Part shown: positions 32,322-41,827 of the stretch, one piece after another
Numbering within the stretch: position 1 is the stretch's first letter
Layout of the letters: every line of letters begins with the position of its first letter
DNA from: an uncultured Flavobacteriaceae bacterium
GTDB taxonomy: Bacteria; Bacteroidota; Bacteroidia; Flavobacteriales; Flavobacteriaceae
Assembly (NCBI GenBank): GCA_947501625.1
Contig: CANMWN010000004.1
Span: forward strand, 186,001-250,000
DNA length: 64,000 bases
Direction: 5' to 3'
Translations under genes and position numbers: made by a program
The notes under the pieces: generated by a model
What the model was told of the DNA's origin: nothing
Seen by the model: only the letters and a program-made list of their open reading frames with translations
The model's database searches: none

Positions 32322-33596
32322 ATGAATGAACCATTGGCAGAAAGAATAAGACCCAAAACACTTGAAGATTATATAAGTCAAGAGCATCTTGTTGGAAAAA
32401 ACGGATATTTAACGCAGCACATTAAGAATGGAATTATTCCTTCATTAATCCTTTGGGGACCTCCAGGAATTGGCAAAACTACTCTAGCCAATATCATTGC
32501 AACAGAATCTAAACGACCTTTTTATGTGCTCAGTGCTATTAATTCAGGTGTAAAAGATATTAGAGAGGTCATTGAAAAAGCCAAACAAAGTGGTGGGTTA
32601 TTTACTACCAAAAACCCTATTTTATTTATTGATGAAATTCATAGATTTAGTAAATCACAACAAGATTCTCTATTAGGTGCAGTTGAAAAAGGCTGGATTA
32701 CATTGATTGGAGCAACTACTGAAAACCCTAGTTTTGAGGTAATTCCAGCGCTATTATCTCGTTGCCAAGTTTATATATTAAACTCTTTTGAAAAAAAAGA
32801 CTTACTAAATCTTTTACATAGAGCAATTGAAAAAGATACTATCATATCTAGCAAAAAAATTGTACTTAAAGAGACTGATGCTCTTCTTAGATTATCTGGT
32901 GGCGATGCAAGAAAATTGTTAAATATTTTCGAACTACTTATTACATCTACTGATAATAAACAAATTACAATTACTAATAAGTTTGTCATAGATAGAGTTC
33001 AAAAAAATATGGCTCGATATGATAAAACTGGCGAACAGCATTATGACATTATTTCTGCTTTTATAAAATCTATTAGAGGAAGTGATCCAAATGCGGCTGT
33101 CTATTGGCTTGCAAGGATGATAGAAGGTGGAGAAGATGTTAAATTTATTGCTCGAAGATTATTAATCCTTGCTTCAGAGGATATAGGAAATGCAAATCCA
33201 ACTGCTTTAATTTTAGCCAATAATACTTTTCAAGCAGTAAGTACTATTGGTAATCCTGAATCAAGAATTATTTTAAGTCAATGTGCAATTTATCTTGCAA
33301 ACTCACCGAAGAGCAATGCTTCCTATGAAGCTATTGGGAAAGCACAACAATTGGTTAGTGAAACTGGTGATTTATCTGTTCCTCTTCACTTAAGAAATGC
33401 TCCAACAAAACTTATGAAAGATTTAGATTATGGTAAAAATTATAAATACGCTCATAGTTATGATAACAACTTTATTGAACAAGAATTTTTGCCTGAAGAA
33501 ATTGCTAAAACTAAATTATATGAGCCTGGAAATAACACTCGAGAAAATAATTTTAGAGAGTTTTTAAAGAAACGTTGGGAAAAATATGGATATTAA
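32322..33596 (+). CDS. rarA: Replication-associated recombination protein A (AAA+ ATPase)
   Basis: RarA/MgsA acts at stalled replication forks. The 424 residues show Walker A GPPGIGKT (46-53), Walker [10 protein letters not shown], sensor 1 [10 protein letters not shown] and the family-specific C-terminal tetramerisation part ([36 protein letters not shown]). Its end overlaps the convergent gene by 4 bp. Confidence 0.94.
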   Translation: MNEPLAERIRPKTLEDYISQEHLVGKNGYLTQHIKNGIIPSLILWGPPGIGKTTLANIIATESKRPFYVLSAINSGVKDIREVIEKAKQSGGLFTTKNPILFIDEIHRFSKSQQDSLLGAVEKGWITLIGATTENPSFEVIPALLSRCQVYILNSFEKKDLLNLLHRAIEKDTIISSKKIVLKETDALLRLSGGDARKLLNIFELLITSTDNKQITITNKFVIDRVQKNMARYDKTGEQHYDIISAFIKSIRGSDPNAAVYWLARMIEGGEDVKFIARRLLILASEDIGNANPTALILANNTFQAVSTIGNPESRIILSQCAIYLANSPKSNASYEAIGKAQQLVSETGDLSVPLHLRNAPTKLMKDLDYGKNYKYAHSYDNNFIEQEFLPEEIAKTKLYEPGNNTRENNFREFLKKRWEKYGY

Positions 33597-34408
33597 AATT
33601 TAATATTCATTTTTATCTTAACCAATTGATTATCATGATACAGTTCCAAAACCCATTCATTATTCTGTTTGTATAAAATTCCATTCTTATCTTTTACAAT
33701 AAAAACATCTTTCATACTTGTTTCTTTAATTACATATACTTTTTTAGGGGTTTTATCTATTAATTGAAATCCGTTTTCAATTGGCTGAGCATATAATAAA
33801 ATACTCTCTAAAGCTTCATCAATAAAAGTTTCATCATTAATCTCAGTTACTTTTAGGTGATTATTTTTTTTATCTATTTTATCATTTTTTACTACTACAT
33901 CCTCAATTTCCTTAGGTTTCTCTTCTACTTTCTCAACAGTTACTTGTTCTTGAACAACTTGATTTTTAACTTCATTAGGTTGATAGTTATAATTTAATCC
34001 ATTAAAACTCTGAAATGACTTACGAGTTGCTTCATGATATGCTTTTTTGTAATCTTTCTCTTTCGATGAAGCCTCAATACTAGTAAATACCACTTCATTA
34101 TAACAATTTACTAATTCAACTTTAATCTTACTTTTAAATAATGATGATTGCTTTCTTAGTTGTGCAGTTAATCCTAAACATCGATTTATTGCTAAATCTT
34201 CAGGGTAAGTTTCATCACTTAACAATGCATTAAAACCATATTTTTTAAACAAAAATTTAGTTAATCTATTTAAATCATAATCTCCTGCATTTTTTTGAAA
34301 TTCAAATTGATTTGGCACGAGAATGTACTTATATTTATTCAAGTTTTCTTGCCCAAAAAGAGTTATTGAAAAAAGTGATATAAATAATAATAATTTGATT
34401 TTTAGCAT
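33593..34408 (-). CDS. Exported protein of unknown function
   Basis: A 271-residue protein with signal peptide (MLKIKLLLFISLFSITLFGQ). I do not recognise a family. An N-terminal globular part contains YKYILVPNQFEFQKNAGDYD and two Cys. A Val/Glu/Lys-rich linker (about 140-185) precedes a C-terminal beta-rich part. Two bp separate it from the upstream HAD gene, so they are probably cotranscribed. Confidence 0.6.
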   Translation of the reverse strand: MLKIKLLLFISLFSITLFGQENLNKYKYILVPNQFEFQKNAGDYDLNRLTKFLFKKYGFNALLSDETYPEDLAINRCLGLTAQLRKQSSLFKSKIKVELVNCYNEVVFTSIEASSKEKDYKKAYHEATRKSFQSFNGLNYNYQPNEVKNQVVQEQVTVEKVEEKPKEIEDVVVKNDKIDKKNNHLKVTEINDETFIDEALESILLYAQPIENGFQLIDKTPKKVYVIKETSMKDVFIVKDKNGILYKQNNEWVLELYHDNQLVKIKMNIKF

Positions 34409-34409
34409 T

Positions 34410-35090
34410 TTATAGATATTTTTTTAGTTCAGTTAAATTTGTAATACTAAGTATAGATTCACCAACTGATTCATTTTCAAAATTACAAAAAATCGGTGTA
34501 ACACCGAAGTTTTTGGCTCCCATAATATCAGCTTCCCAACTGTCTCCTATCATAACACTTTCTTCTTTTTTAGCATCAGCAACCTTAAGAGCATATTCAA
34601 ATATTTTTGGATTAGGTTTTTTTACGCCAACACTTTCAGATGTTATTATCTTATCAAAATATATATCCATTTTAGAATTTTTCATTTTTTTAAATTGAAC
34701 TTCACTAAAACCATTTGTAATTATATGCAACTTATAAGTCGGCTTTAAATATTCTAAAATTTCTATTGTTCCTTCAAATAGATGATTAAAAGATGATAAG
34801 TAATTAATATAATCTTCTGAAAGTTTGTGAATTAATTCATCTGAAATATGAATGTCCAATTTATCAAAAGTATCTTTTAATCTACCATATCTTAACGCTT
34901 GTTTTGATATTTGATTATTTCTAAATAATCGCCAGTAATCAAAATTTATTTTTTTATAAACTTTTAAAAACTTAGTCAACTCAATATCAATAAAGTGAAT
35001 TTTAAATATCTTCTCAAATGTTTTACCTGAATTGGTTTCAAAGTCCCATAGAGTGTGATCTAAATCAAAAAAAATATGTTTTTTATTCAT
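34410..35090 (-). CDS. HAD-family phosphatase, YjjG-type
   Basis: Cytosolic phosphohydrolase (226 residues). HAD motif I is FFDLDHTLWD (Asp9 nucleophile, Asp11), motif II IITNG, motif III Lys in GVKKPNP and motif IV MIGDSWEADIMGAKNFG. The long helical cap between motifs I and II and the overall pattern fit YjjG nucleotidases, which remove phosphate from non-canonical pyrimidine nucleotides. Confidence 0.85.
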   Translation of the reverse strand: MNKKHIFFDLDHTLWDFETNSGKTFEKIFKIHFIDIELTKFLKVYKKINFDYWRLFRNNQISKQALRYGRLKDTFDKLDIHISDELIHKLSEDYINYLSSFNHLFEGTIEILEYLKPTYKLHIITNGFSEVQFKKMKNSKMDIYFDKIITSESVGVKKPNPKIFEYALKVADAKKEESVMIGDSWEADIMGAKNFGVTPIFCNFENESVGESILSITNLTELKKYL

Positions 35091-35143
35091 GAGTTTAAAA
35101 GTACATCTAAAAAAAGTATTAGAAAAGATTTGATTTTAAAATT

Positions 35144-36298
35144 ATGCTATCTTTGAGCAAATCAAAATTATTGAGTAAAAAACTTCATATATTATTCTTA
35201 AGTAGTTGGTATCCTTCTCGTGTTTTTCCTACCAATGGAGATTTTGTACAACGTCACGCTGAAGCAGTTTCTATAGATAATCAAGTAACTGTAATACACT
35301 TGGTAACTGATATGAATATAAAGAAGCAGACAGAAATAGTAGATCAAACAATAAATAATGTTAGAACTATCATTGCTTATGTTCCATCAACAATTTTCCC
35401 TAAGTTTTTTATCTTTTTAAAAATCTATTTGAAATTAATCAAAAGAATTGGACACTTTGATTTAGTGCATTTAAATGTAACCTATCCTAAAGGGCTTATT
35501 GTATTATACCTCAAGTGGTTTCAAAAAAAGAATTATATAATTACTGAACATTGGACTGGATATTTATATCCACTTAACAAATCAATAGGACTAGGTAGAA
35601 AATTATTAACAAAACTAATTGTTAAAAATGCATATGCAGTTTGTCCAGTAAGTAATAACTTGGCTAAAAACATGAAAGATTTTGGATTAAAAGGCACCTA
35701 TATGCCCATTCCAAATGTTGTAAATACTGAATTGTTTACACCAAAGGTAAAATCAGGTGAAACCTTTAAAATTTTACATGTTTCTAATATGCTAGATAGT
35801 CAAAAAAATGTTTCAGGAATACTCCATACTTTAGGCAAATTAATTAAGCAGAAACTTGATTTTGAAGTTATTTTAGTTGGAGAAAATTCTTCAAAATTTA
35901 AAGAATTAGCCGCGCAGGTTGACTTGACTAAAATCAAATTCATTGACCATATAACTCAAAAAGAATTAATTCATTATTTCCACGAAGCCTCTTTATTTTT
36001 ACTAAATAGCAACCATGAAAACTTACCATGTGTAATACTTGAGTCTTTTTCTACAGGAACTCCTGTAATTTCGACAAACGTTGGTGGTATTTCTGAATAC
36101 TTCCCTAAAGGGTTCGGTTCTTTGATTCCAGTAAATAATGAGGAAGCACTATTAAAAAAAATTCAAGATTATTATTTGAAAAAAGAAAAAGTAGCAACAA
36201 TAGAAGAAATGAATTCTTACGCAAAAAATAATTTTAGTAGAACAATGATATCAAAGAAATTCACAGACTTATACCAAGAATTATTAACAACAAAATGA
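35144..36298 (+). CDS. GT4-family glycosyltransferase
   Basis: Retaining GT-B transferase (384 residues as drawn) for a surface polysaccharide. N-terminal LHILFLSSWYPSRVFPTNGD; C-terminal donor-binding E-x7-E in ENLPCVILESFSTGTPVIST. The ATG at 35144 overlaps a -7 box; a TTG at 35171 gives an N-terminus (SKKLHILFLSSWYP) closer to relatives and may be the true start. It overlaps the flippase gene by 4 bp. Confidence 0.88.
   Translation: MLSLSKSKLLSKKLHILFLSSWYPSRVFPTNGDFVQRHAEAVSIDNQVTVIHLVTDMNIKKQTEIVDQTINNVRTIIAYVPSTIFPKFFIFLKIYLKLIKRIGHFDLVHLNVTYPKGLIVLYLKWFQKKNYIITEHWTGYLYPLNKSIGLGRKLLTKLIVKNAYAVCPVSNNLAKNMKDFGLKGTYMPIPNVVNTELFTPKVKSGETFKILHVSNMLDSQKNVSGILHTLGKLIKQKLDFEVILVGENSSKFKELAAQVDLTKIKFIDHITQKELIHYFHEASLFLLNSNHENLPCVILESFSTGTPVISTNVGGISEYFPKGFGSLIPVNNEEALLKKIQDYYLKKEKVATIEEMNSYAKNNFSRTMISKKFTDLYQELLTTK
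35148..35155 (+). promoter_or_regulatory. -7 box inside the annotated start of the glycosyltransferase gene
   Basis: TATCTTTG matches TAnnTTTG. A TTTG lies at 35129-35132, spacing 15 nt, shorter than usual. The box lies just inside the first possible ATG (35144), which argues for a later start codon. Confidence 0.4.
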
Positions 36299-37560
36299 AT
36301 AATATAATTTCTTTTATTAAAAGTTTTATTAATCGTTCGGGAAATTATGTCCTAAGTGCAACTATTCTATCACGTCTATTATCATTTTTTGCTTCGTGGA
36401 TTGCTTTACAATTAATTCCAAATAGAGAGCTTGGAATCGTAATTTACGCCTTTCAAATAATTTTATTTATTATTCCAGTTGCAGGTTTTGGATTACAACA
36501 AGGGTTAATAAGATATGGGGCGTTGTTGAAAACCGATGAAGAAAAAAACTCACTTTTGATTTATACTATCAAAAAAGGATTTTTAGTGAATTTAGCATTT
36601 GTAATTTTAATAATTATTGCAACTAATACTATAAAATTTACTAACAATACTACTCCTTTTTATTTAATCTTGCTCTCTCTTGCAATTTTTTCATATTATA
36701 TTCTTGAATTGATTAAGATTCAATTTAGGCTTTATAAAAATAACAAGCTGTTTTCTTATGTTGAATTTAGTTTTAACTTAATATTAGTACTACTTGTTTT
36801 TATATTAAGTTATTATTTTAAAGAATTGGGTTATGCAATTTCATTAATCATTGCTCCATTAATAACAGTATTGCTATTTGTAAATAAACTAAATATTAAA
36901 TCGAAGAATCAGATAAAACTTAATATCACTAATGCTAAATTTTGGCAATATGGTTTTTTTGCCAGTTTATCTAATGTTGGAGCAAAATTACTGATAGCAA
37001 TTGACATTATTTTAATAGGAAACATTCTTAAAGATATGGAGTTGGTAACAGCATTTAAATATGTTTCTCTTATTCCTTTTAGTTTAATTTTTTTATCACA
37101 AGTTTTTATAACTACAGATTTCGTTGAGTTTACAGAAAAGATAAGCGATAAAAAACATATAACTAATTATATTAAAAATTACATGAAGTTGTTTTTTATA
37201 ATTAGTATTTCCATTATTGGGTTTGTTTACTTTTTTGGAGCGTTTATTTTATCGCTCTTTGATGTTAGTTATATAGAGTATCAAAATTCATTACTTGTAT
37301 TAACTATTGGAGTTTCAGGTATATTAATTATTAGAGGCTTGTTTGGAAATTTGCTTTCTTCAATTGGAAAAGCACACATTAATTTTATAATAACCTTCAC
37401 AGCTATTATATTAAACATTTTACTAAATAATTTTTTAATTCCTAAGTATGACTTATTTGGAGCAGCAATAACTTCAGGAACATTAATGTGGTTTACTGGG
37501 ATTATATCTTTGCTGTTTTTCTTTTATTTTTATTTTATAGCAAATTCTTCTGATAAGTAA
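36295..37560 (+). CDS. Polysaccharide flippase (Wzx/MATE-like)
   Basis: Inner-membrane protein of 421 residues with about 12 hydrophobic segments, starting in a family-typical way (SATILSRLLSFFASWIALQL). It likely moves lipid-linked glycans across the membrane. It overlaps the upstream glycosyltransferase by ATGA and, tail to tail, the 37535-38413 gene by 26 bp. Confidence 0.85.
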   Translation: MNNIISFIKSFINRSGNYVLSATILSRLLSFFASWIALQLIPNRELGIVIYAFQIILFIIPVAGFGLQQGLIRYGALLKTDEEKNSLLIYTIKKGFLVNLAFVILIIIATNTIKFTNNTTPFYLILLSLAIFSYYILELIKIQFRLYKNNKLFSYVEFSFNLILVLLVFILSYYFKELGYAISLIIAPLITVLLFVNKLNIKSKNQIKLNITNAKFWQYGFFASLSNVGAKLLIAIDIILIGNILKDMELVTAFKYVSLIPFSLIFLSQVFITTDFVEFTEKISDKKHITNYIKNYMKLFFIISISIIGFVYFFGAFILSLFDVSYIEYQNSLLVLTIGVSGILIIRGLFGNLLSSIGKAHINFIITFTAIILNILLNNFLIPKYDLFGAAITSGTLMWFTGIISLLFFFYFYFIANSSDK

Positions 37561-38413
37561 AATAAGTTTCTTGAATTGCTCCAAAACTTTTAAAGAAAAA
37601 AGCAATACCAGGTATCATGGAGCCTTCAAAATCTAAAATTAAATCAGTATTAGAGTATTTTTTTATTATTAAATCAATAATTGAAGTCATCACTTGTTCA
37701 TCTCTCCCTTTTTGTGTAACTGACGAAAATAAATAAGTAATTCTTTTCTTATCTTTTAGAAAAATAGCACCTCCTAGTAGTAATCCATCTTCTTTATCCC
37801 CTGCAATAACAATATCAACTTTATCTTTCTTTTGAAAACTTGAAATTAATGTTCTTAACTTGTTATAATCCTCAATTTTCAATGAAACCTCATCTTGTTT
37901 TTCGTTCACAAACAATTGAATTATTGCTTCAAAATCATTGCTTTTGGTAATTTCGATATTAAGCTCATCAATTATTTTTTTCGTTCTTCTCCTTACATAC
38001 TTGTAATTCTTAAACAATTGTTCATAGGGAGAATTTAACGTTAAAATGTAATTTACTTTTTCGTTTTTAAAATCATAATTGGAGTTAAATGAGTTAAAGT
38101 TTATAGAAAACTTTAAAAATGATTTAGGAATACTTTTAATAAATAATTCAATAATTTCTTTAGATAGTTCTTTACTTGAAAAAATTCCTAACTGCTGAGT
38201 CCAACAAGGGTTATAAATATATTTGACTAAATACTTTCTACGCCAAGTAAGCGGCATTACATATTCATAATCATTAAAAACAAGAACATCCCAATTATCA
38301 GCAACCACATCTAAATAATAAGAATAGGCATAAATTCTAGTATTATTAGATGCATCTATACAATCATCATACTTCTTAAAATCTATTTCATTATATTTAA
38401 GATATTGTATCAT
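37535..38413 (-). CDS. GNAT/FemAB-like acyltransferase
   Basis: A 292-residue protein whose C-terminal half resembles the FemAB/GNAT fold (GDKEDGLLLGGAIFLKDKKR, then DLILDFEGSMIPGIAFFFKS). Such proteins often N-acylate sugars or transfer amino acids to them. It overlaps the convergent flippase gene and lies one base from the deacetylase gene, so it probably belongs to the same glycan pathway. Confidence 0.65.
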   Translation of the reverse strand: MIQYLKYNEIDFKKYDDCIDASNNTRIYAYSYYLDVVADNWDVLVFNDYEYVMPLTWRRKYLVKYIYNPCWTQQLGIFSSKELSKEIIELFIKSIPKSFLKFSINFNSFNSNYDFKNEKVNYILTLNSPYEQLFKNYKYVRRRTKKIIDELNIEITKSNDFEAIIQLFVNEKQDEVSLKIEDYNKLRTLISSFQKKDKVDIVIAGDKEDGLLLGGAIFLKDKKRITYLFSSVTQKGRDEQVMTSIIDLIIKKYSNTDLILDFEGSMIPGIAFFFKSFGAIQETYFTYQKNLL

Positions 38414-39715
38414 TTATCCAATTTGAGAAATAACATCTTCATAAACTTTTCTCCAGCCTTTCCAGCGTTTATTTTCACTCAGTGTTTCATTGTGAAACAA
38501 CATTATAAAAGTTCCATTAACATTTTTAACTTCGCTAATTAAATTGTTAATCTTCGATTTTGCTACAACTGGAACTAAATTTAAATAATCATTCAACGTT
38601 GTATCCATTATTGTTGTAGGGAATACTTTTAGTGGTGTTTGAATTTCAAAATCTAAATCATAAAAATAAAATGGTGTACAAGTGCTTGCTCTAAATCCAA
38701 TTTGATCCGCATATACCATAGAGTAATCTTCTAAAATCTCAACATCAATAAGGTTTTGGAATGTTTCAGGAAGTTTGAATCTCAAAAAATGCTGTCGTGA
38801 TTTTACAATTGGTTTATTTAAAATTGATTCAATTTTATTCTTTTCTTTTTTTAGTTTATTGGAATTTTGCATTGTAAAATATGATGGATGCAAACCTACA
38901 TTTACATAATCTGCTACAGATTTAATTAAAGATTTATATTTATTATTTGATGATGAAATATTAGTATCAAAAGTTGTATAATCGCCTAATGAAAAGAAAA
39001 AAATTGTTTTTAGATTGTATTTTTTTGAATAATCTAATAGTATATCAAAAGTATCATAAGGGTCTTTTCTAAAATTAAGTAGTACTAATAATCTTGAAAT
39101 AAAATTATCTAATCGTAGTGTAAAAAAATCTTTAATAAAACCTCCAACATTTCTCAAAATTCCTTTTTGTTTATATGCATAAACATTATCAACATCAATA
39201 GTTGATATAAATTCAAACTCCTTTTTTTTATACTCAAAATCAGGGAATTTAACCTTTAATATTTCTAAAAACTTTTTGGCCCAAATATCTACTACAGGCT
39301 TTTCTAAAAAGTTATTTTTAAAAGCTAAACTCTCTGTTGCTGGAAACCTTTCATGAATATCTTGAACATAAGGTAAATACTCCTCATAACGAGTAATTAA
39401 ATAAAAACTTGCAGCAAAAATATCATAAGGTATAGGTGAATTTTTACTTGTCAAAAAAAAACACGGAACATCATCCCAAGTAGAAACTGTAACATCAATA
39501 TCATCTAATCCTTGATTGAATAACAAATCATGACTCTTTACAAAAAATTCTTTTCCAAGAGGTGCTTTAGAGTAGGTCATTTTCAATCCGTTATGAGCAA
39601 CAAATTCATCAACTAATGTTGTAAACTTAACTGGAATATTTAGCAACCTCACAAAAAAATGGGTGAAAATATAACGGACTCTTGGAGTAATTTTATGTGT
39701 ATAAATTAATATCAA
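38414..39715 (-). CDS. Polysaccharide deacetylase-like protein
   Basis: A 433-residue protein. The C-terminal two thirds follow the NodB carbohydrate esterase 4 layout: an Asp pair in STIDVDNVYAY, a His in VGLHPSYF, SRQHFLRFKLPETFQNLID and a late GTFIMLFHNETLS. No signal peptide is seen, so it may act in the cytosol. Neighbours are the acyltransferase and radC (3-bp gap). Confidence 0.75.
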   Translation of the reverse strand: MILIYTHKITPRVRYIFTHFFVRLLNIPVKFTTLVDEFVAHNGLKMTYSKAPLGKEFFVKSHDLLFNQGLDDIDVTVSTWDDVPCFFLTSKNSPIPYDIFAASFYLITRYEEYLPYVQDIHERFPATESLAFKNNFLEKPVVDIWAKKFLEILKVKFPDFEYKKKEFEFISTIDVDNVYAYKQKGILRNVGGFIKDFFTLRLDNFISRLLVLLNFRKDPYDTFDILLDYSKKYNLKTIFFFSLGDYTTFDTNISSSNNKYKSLIKSVADYVNVGLHPSYFTMQNSNKLKKEKNKIESILNKPIVKSRQHFLRFKLPETFQNLIDVEILEDYSMVYADQIGFRASTCTPFYFYDLDFEIQTPLKVFPTTIMDTTLNDYLNLVPVVAKSKINNLISEVKNVNGTFIMLFHNETLSENKRWKGWRKVYEDVISQIG

Positions 39716-39718
39716 TAA

Positions 39719-40417
39719 TTATAATATTTGCGAATCTGCAAAGCTAAAATACGCTTTTTCGGTAATAATAATATGATCCAATACTTTTATGTCCAATGTT
39801 TCTCCGGCTTTCTTAACCTTTTGTGTCAATTGAATATCTGCATTACTTGGCTTTAATGTTCCTGAAGGATGATTATGAGTTAGAATTAAAGCAGTTGAGG
39901 ATAATTCTATCGCTTTTTTCATTATAATTCTTATATCAACTAGAGTGCCTGTAATTCCACCTTTACTCAATTGAATTTTATGAATTATTTTATTCGAATT
40001 ATTCATAAACAATACCCAAAACTCTTCATGCTGCAACGTTCCAATAATTGAATGCATAATCTCAAAAACATCTCTACTACTTGTAATTTTAGGTATATCT
40101 AAAGCCTCTTCTAACCTTCTTCTTAATCCAAGTTCCAATGCAGTTACGATTGATACCGATTTTGCCTCTCCTATTCCTTTAAATTGCATTAATTGCTCTA
40201 CTGTCAATTTTGCTAAAGCATTCAAATTATTGCCGGTAAATTTCAATATCTTTTTAGCTAAATCAACTGCACTTTCATCTCTACTTCCACTACCTAACAA
40301 AATTGCGATTAATTCAGCATCCGATAATGAGGCTTTACCTTTTTTAATTAATTTTTCTCTTGGTTGATCATCTTCTTTCCATGTCTTTATTGAAAATGAC
40401 TTGCTTTTATCATTCAT
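39719..40417 (-). CDS. radC: RadC family protein (JAMM domain)
   Basis: A 232-residue protein with N-terminal helix-hairpin-helix (FKGIGEAKSVSIVTALELGL) and C-terminal JAMM metal motif HNHPSGTLKPSNAD. Family members are called DNA-repair proteins though the role is unsettled. Its -7 box faces that of trkA. Confidence 0.93.
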   Translation of the reverse strand: MNDKSKSFSIKTWKEDDQPREKLIKKGKASLSDAELIAILLGSGSRDESAVDLAKKILKFTGNNLNALAKLTVEQLMQFKGIGEAKSVSIVTALELGLRRRLEEALDIPKITSSRDVFEIMHSIIGTLQHEEFWVLFMNNSNKIIHKIQLSKGGITGTLVDIRIIMKKAIELSSTALILTHNHPSGTLKPSNADIQLTQKVKKAGETLDIKVLDHIIITEKAYFSFADSQIL

Positions 40418-40434
40418 AGAAACTCTTTTTTTAT

Positions 40435-40456
40435 CAAATATAAGTTAATATATTTG
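40435..40456. promoter_or_regulatory. Divergent -7 boxes of radC and trkA
   Basis: CAAATATA (40435-40442) is TATATTTG on the minus strand, pointing to radC. TATATTTG (40449-40456) points to trkA. Both match TAnnTTTG and are 6 bp apart, so the two polymerases would compete. The -33 elements are degenerate. Confidence 0.55.
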
Positions 40457-40474
40457 TATTAAATATTCATACTT

Positions 40475-41821
40475 ATGAAAATTATTATTGCTGGTGCTGG
40501 CGATGTTGGATTTCACCTTGCAAAACTTCTTTCCTATGAATCTCAAGATATTTATGTTGTAGATTTAGACAGAGAAAAATTAAATTATTTAGATTCTCAT
40601 CTTGATGTAATTACTCATAAAGGTGATGCGACTTCCATTAATGTGCTTAAAAATATTGGTGTAAGCAATTACGATTTATTAATAGCAGTTACTGATTCTC
40701 CAAACACCAATTTTACCATTGCGGTTATTGGAAAAAAACTTGGGGTTAAAAAAACTATTGCTAGGATTAACAATCCAGAATTCATCAATAATTCTGAAAT
40801 AGATTTTAAAGAGTTAGGGCTAGATTATGTAATTTCACCCGAAGAATTGGCTTCAAAAGAGATTAAAATGCTCTTACACCAAGCAACTTTTAATGATTCC
40901 ATAACATTTGAAAATGGAGTTCTTAATATGGTTGGAAGTACCTTAAACGAAAAATCTCCAATACTTAATTGTACTGTACAACATGCTAAAAATAAATTTC
41001 CAGAAATTGATTTTATTATCATTGCTGTAAAACATAATAATAGTTCACAAACAATTATCCCAAGAGGAGATACAACTTTTGAACTAGGAGATGAAGTATA
41101 TTTTTCTTGCCCAAAAGAAAGCATTCCAAAATTACATAAACTTACTGGTAAAGACACTTTTGAAATTAAAGATTTAATGATTCTTGGCGGAAGTAAGATT
41201 GGTGAAAAAGCAGCAAGAAAACTATGCAAAGATAACTTTAGAGTCAAACTTATTGAAGAAAACAAAAGTAGAGCATCTCATTTAGCCGAAGTTTTGCAAG
41301 ACACATTAGTAATACAAGGTGACGGTCGTGATTTAGAATTGTTGGAAGAAGAAAGTATTCGTGAAATGGATGCATTTGTTGCAGTAACTGGTAATTCAGA
41401 AACTAATATTATGTCTTGCCTCGTGGCAAAATCTAAAGGTGTTAAAAAGACAATTGCACTGGTAGAAAATATGGATTATATCAATATTTCTCAAACTATT
41501 GGTATTGATACACTAATCAATAAAAAATTATTAGCAGCAAGTGAAATTTTTAAACATGTAAGAAAAGGGGAAGTCCTTGCTCTTGCTAATTTAAAACATG
41601 TTGATGCTGAAGTATTGGAATTCGAAGTAAAACCTAACTCTAAAGTCACTCAAAGAACAATTAAAGATATTAAATTAACAAGAAATGCTGTCTTTGGAGG
41701 AGTTATAAGAGAAGGAAAAGCCTTGATGACTTTTGGAGATTTTCAAATAAAAAGTGGCGACAAAGCTGTTGTTTTCTGCTTACCTGAAGCAATTAATGAA
41801 GTTGAAGAATTATTCAATTAA
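40475..41821 (+). CDS. trkA: Trk potassium uptake regulatory subunit TrkA
   Basis: Cytosolic gating subunit of the Trk potassium channel (448 residues): two RCK units, each with a Rossmann fold (GAGDVGFHLAKLL at about 6-18; LGGSKIGEKAARKL at about 230) and a TrkA_C domain. It is followed after 6 bp by the channel gene trkH. Confidence 0.95.
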   Translation: MKIIIAGAGDVGFHLAKLLSYESQDIYVVDLDREKLNYLDSHLDVITHKGDATSINVLKNIGVSNYDLLIAVTDSPNTNFTIAVIGKKLGVKKTIARINNPEFINNSEIDFKELGLDYVISPEELASKEIKMLLHQATFNDSITFENGVLNMVGSTLNEKSPILNCTVQHAKNKFPEIDFIIIAVKHNNSSQTIIPRGDTTFELGDEVYFSCPKESIPKLHKLTGKDTFEIKDLMILGGSKIGEKAARKLCKDNFRVKLIEENKSRASHLAEVLQDTLVIQGDGRDLELLEEESIREMDAFVAVTGNSETNIMSCLVAKSKGVKKTIALVENMDYINISQTIGIDTLINKKLLAASEIFKHVRKGEVLALANLKHVDAEVLEFEVKPNSKVTQRTIKDIKLTRNAVFGGVIREGKALMTFGDFQIKSGDKAVVFCLPEAINEVEELFN

Positions 41822-41827
41822 TTATTG

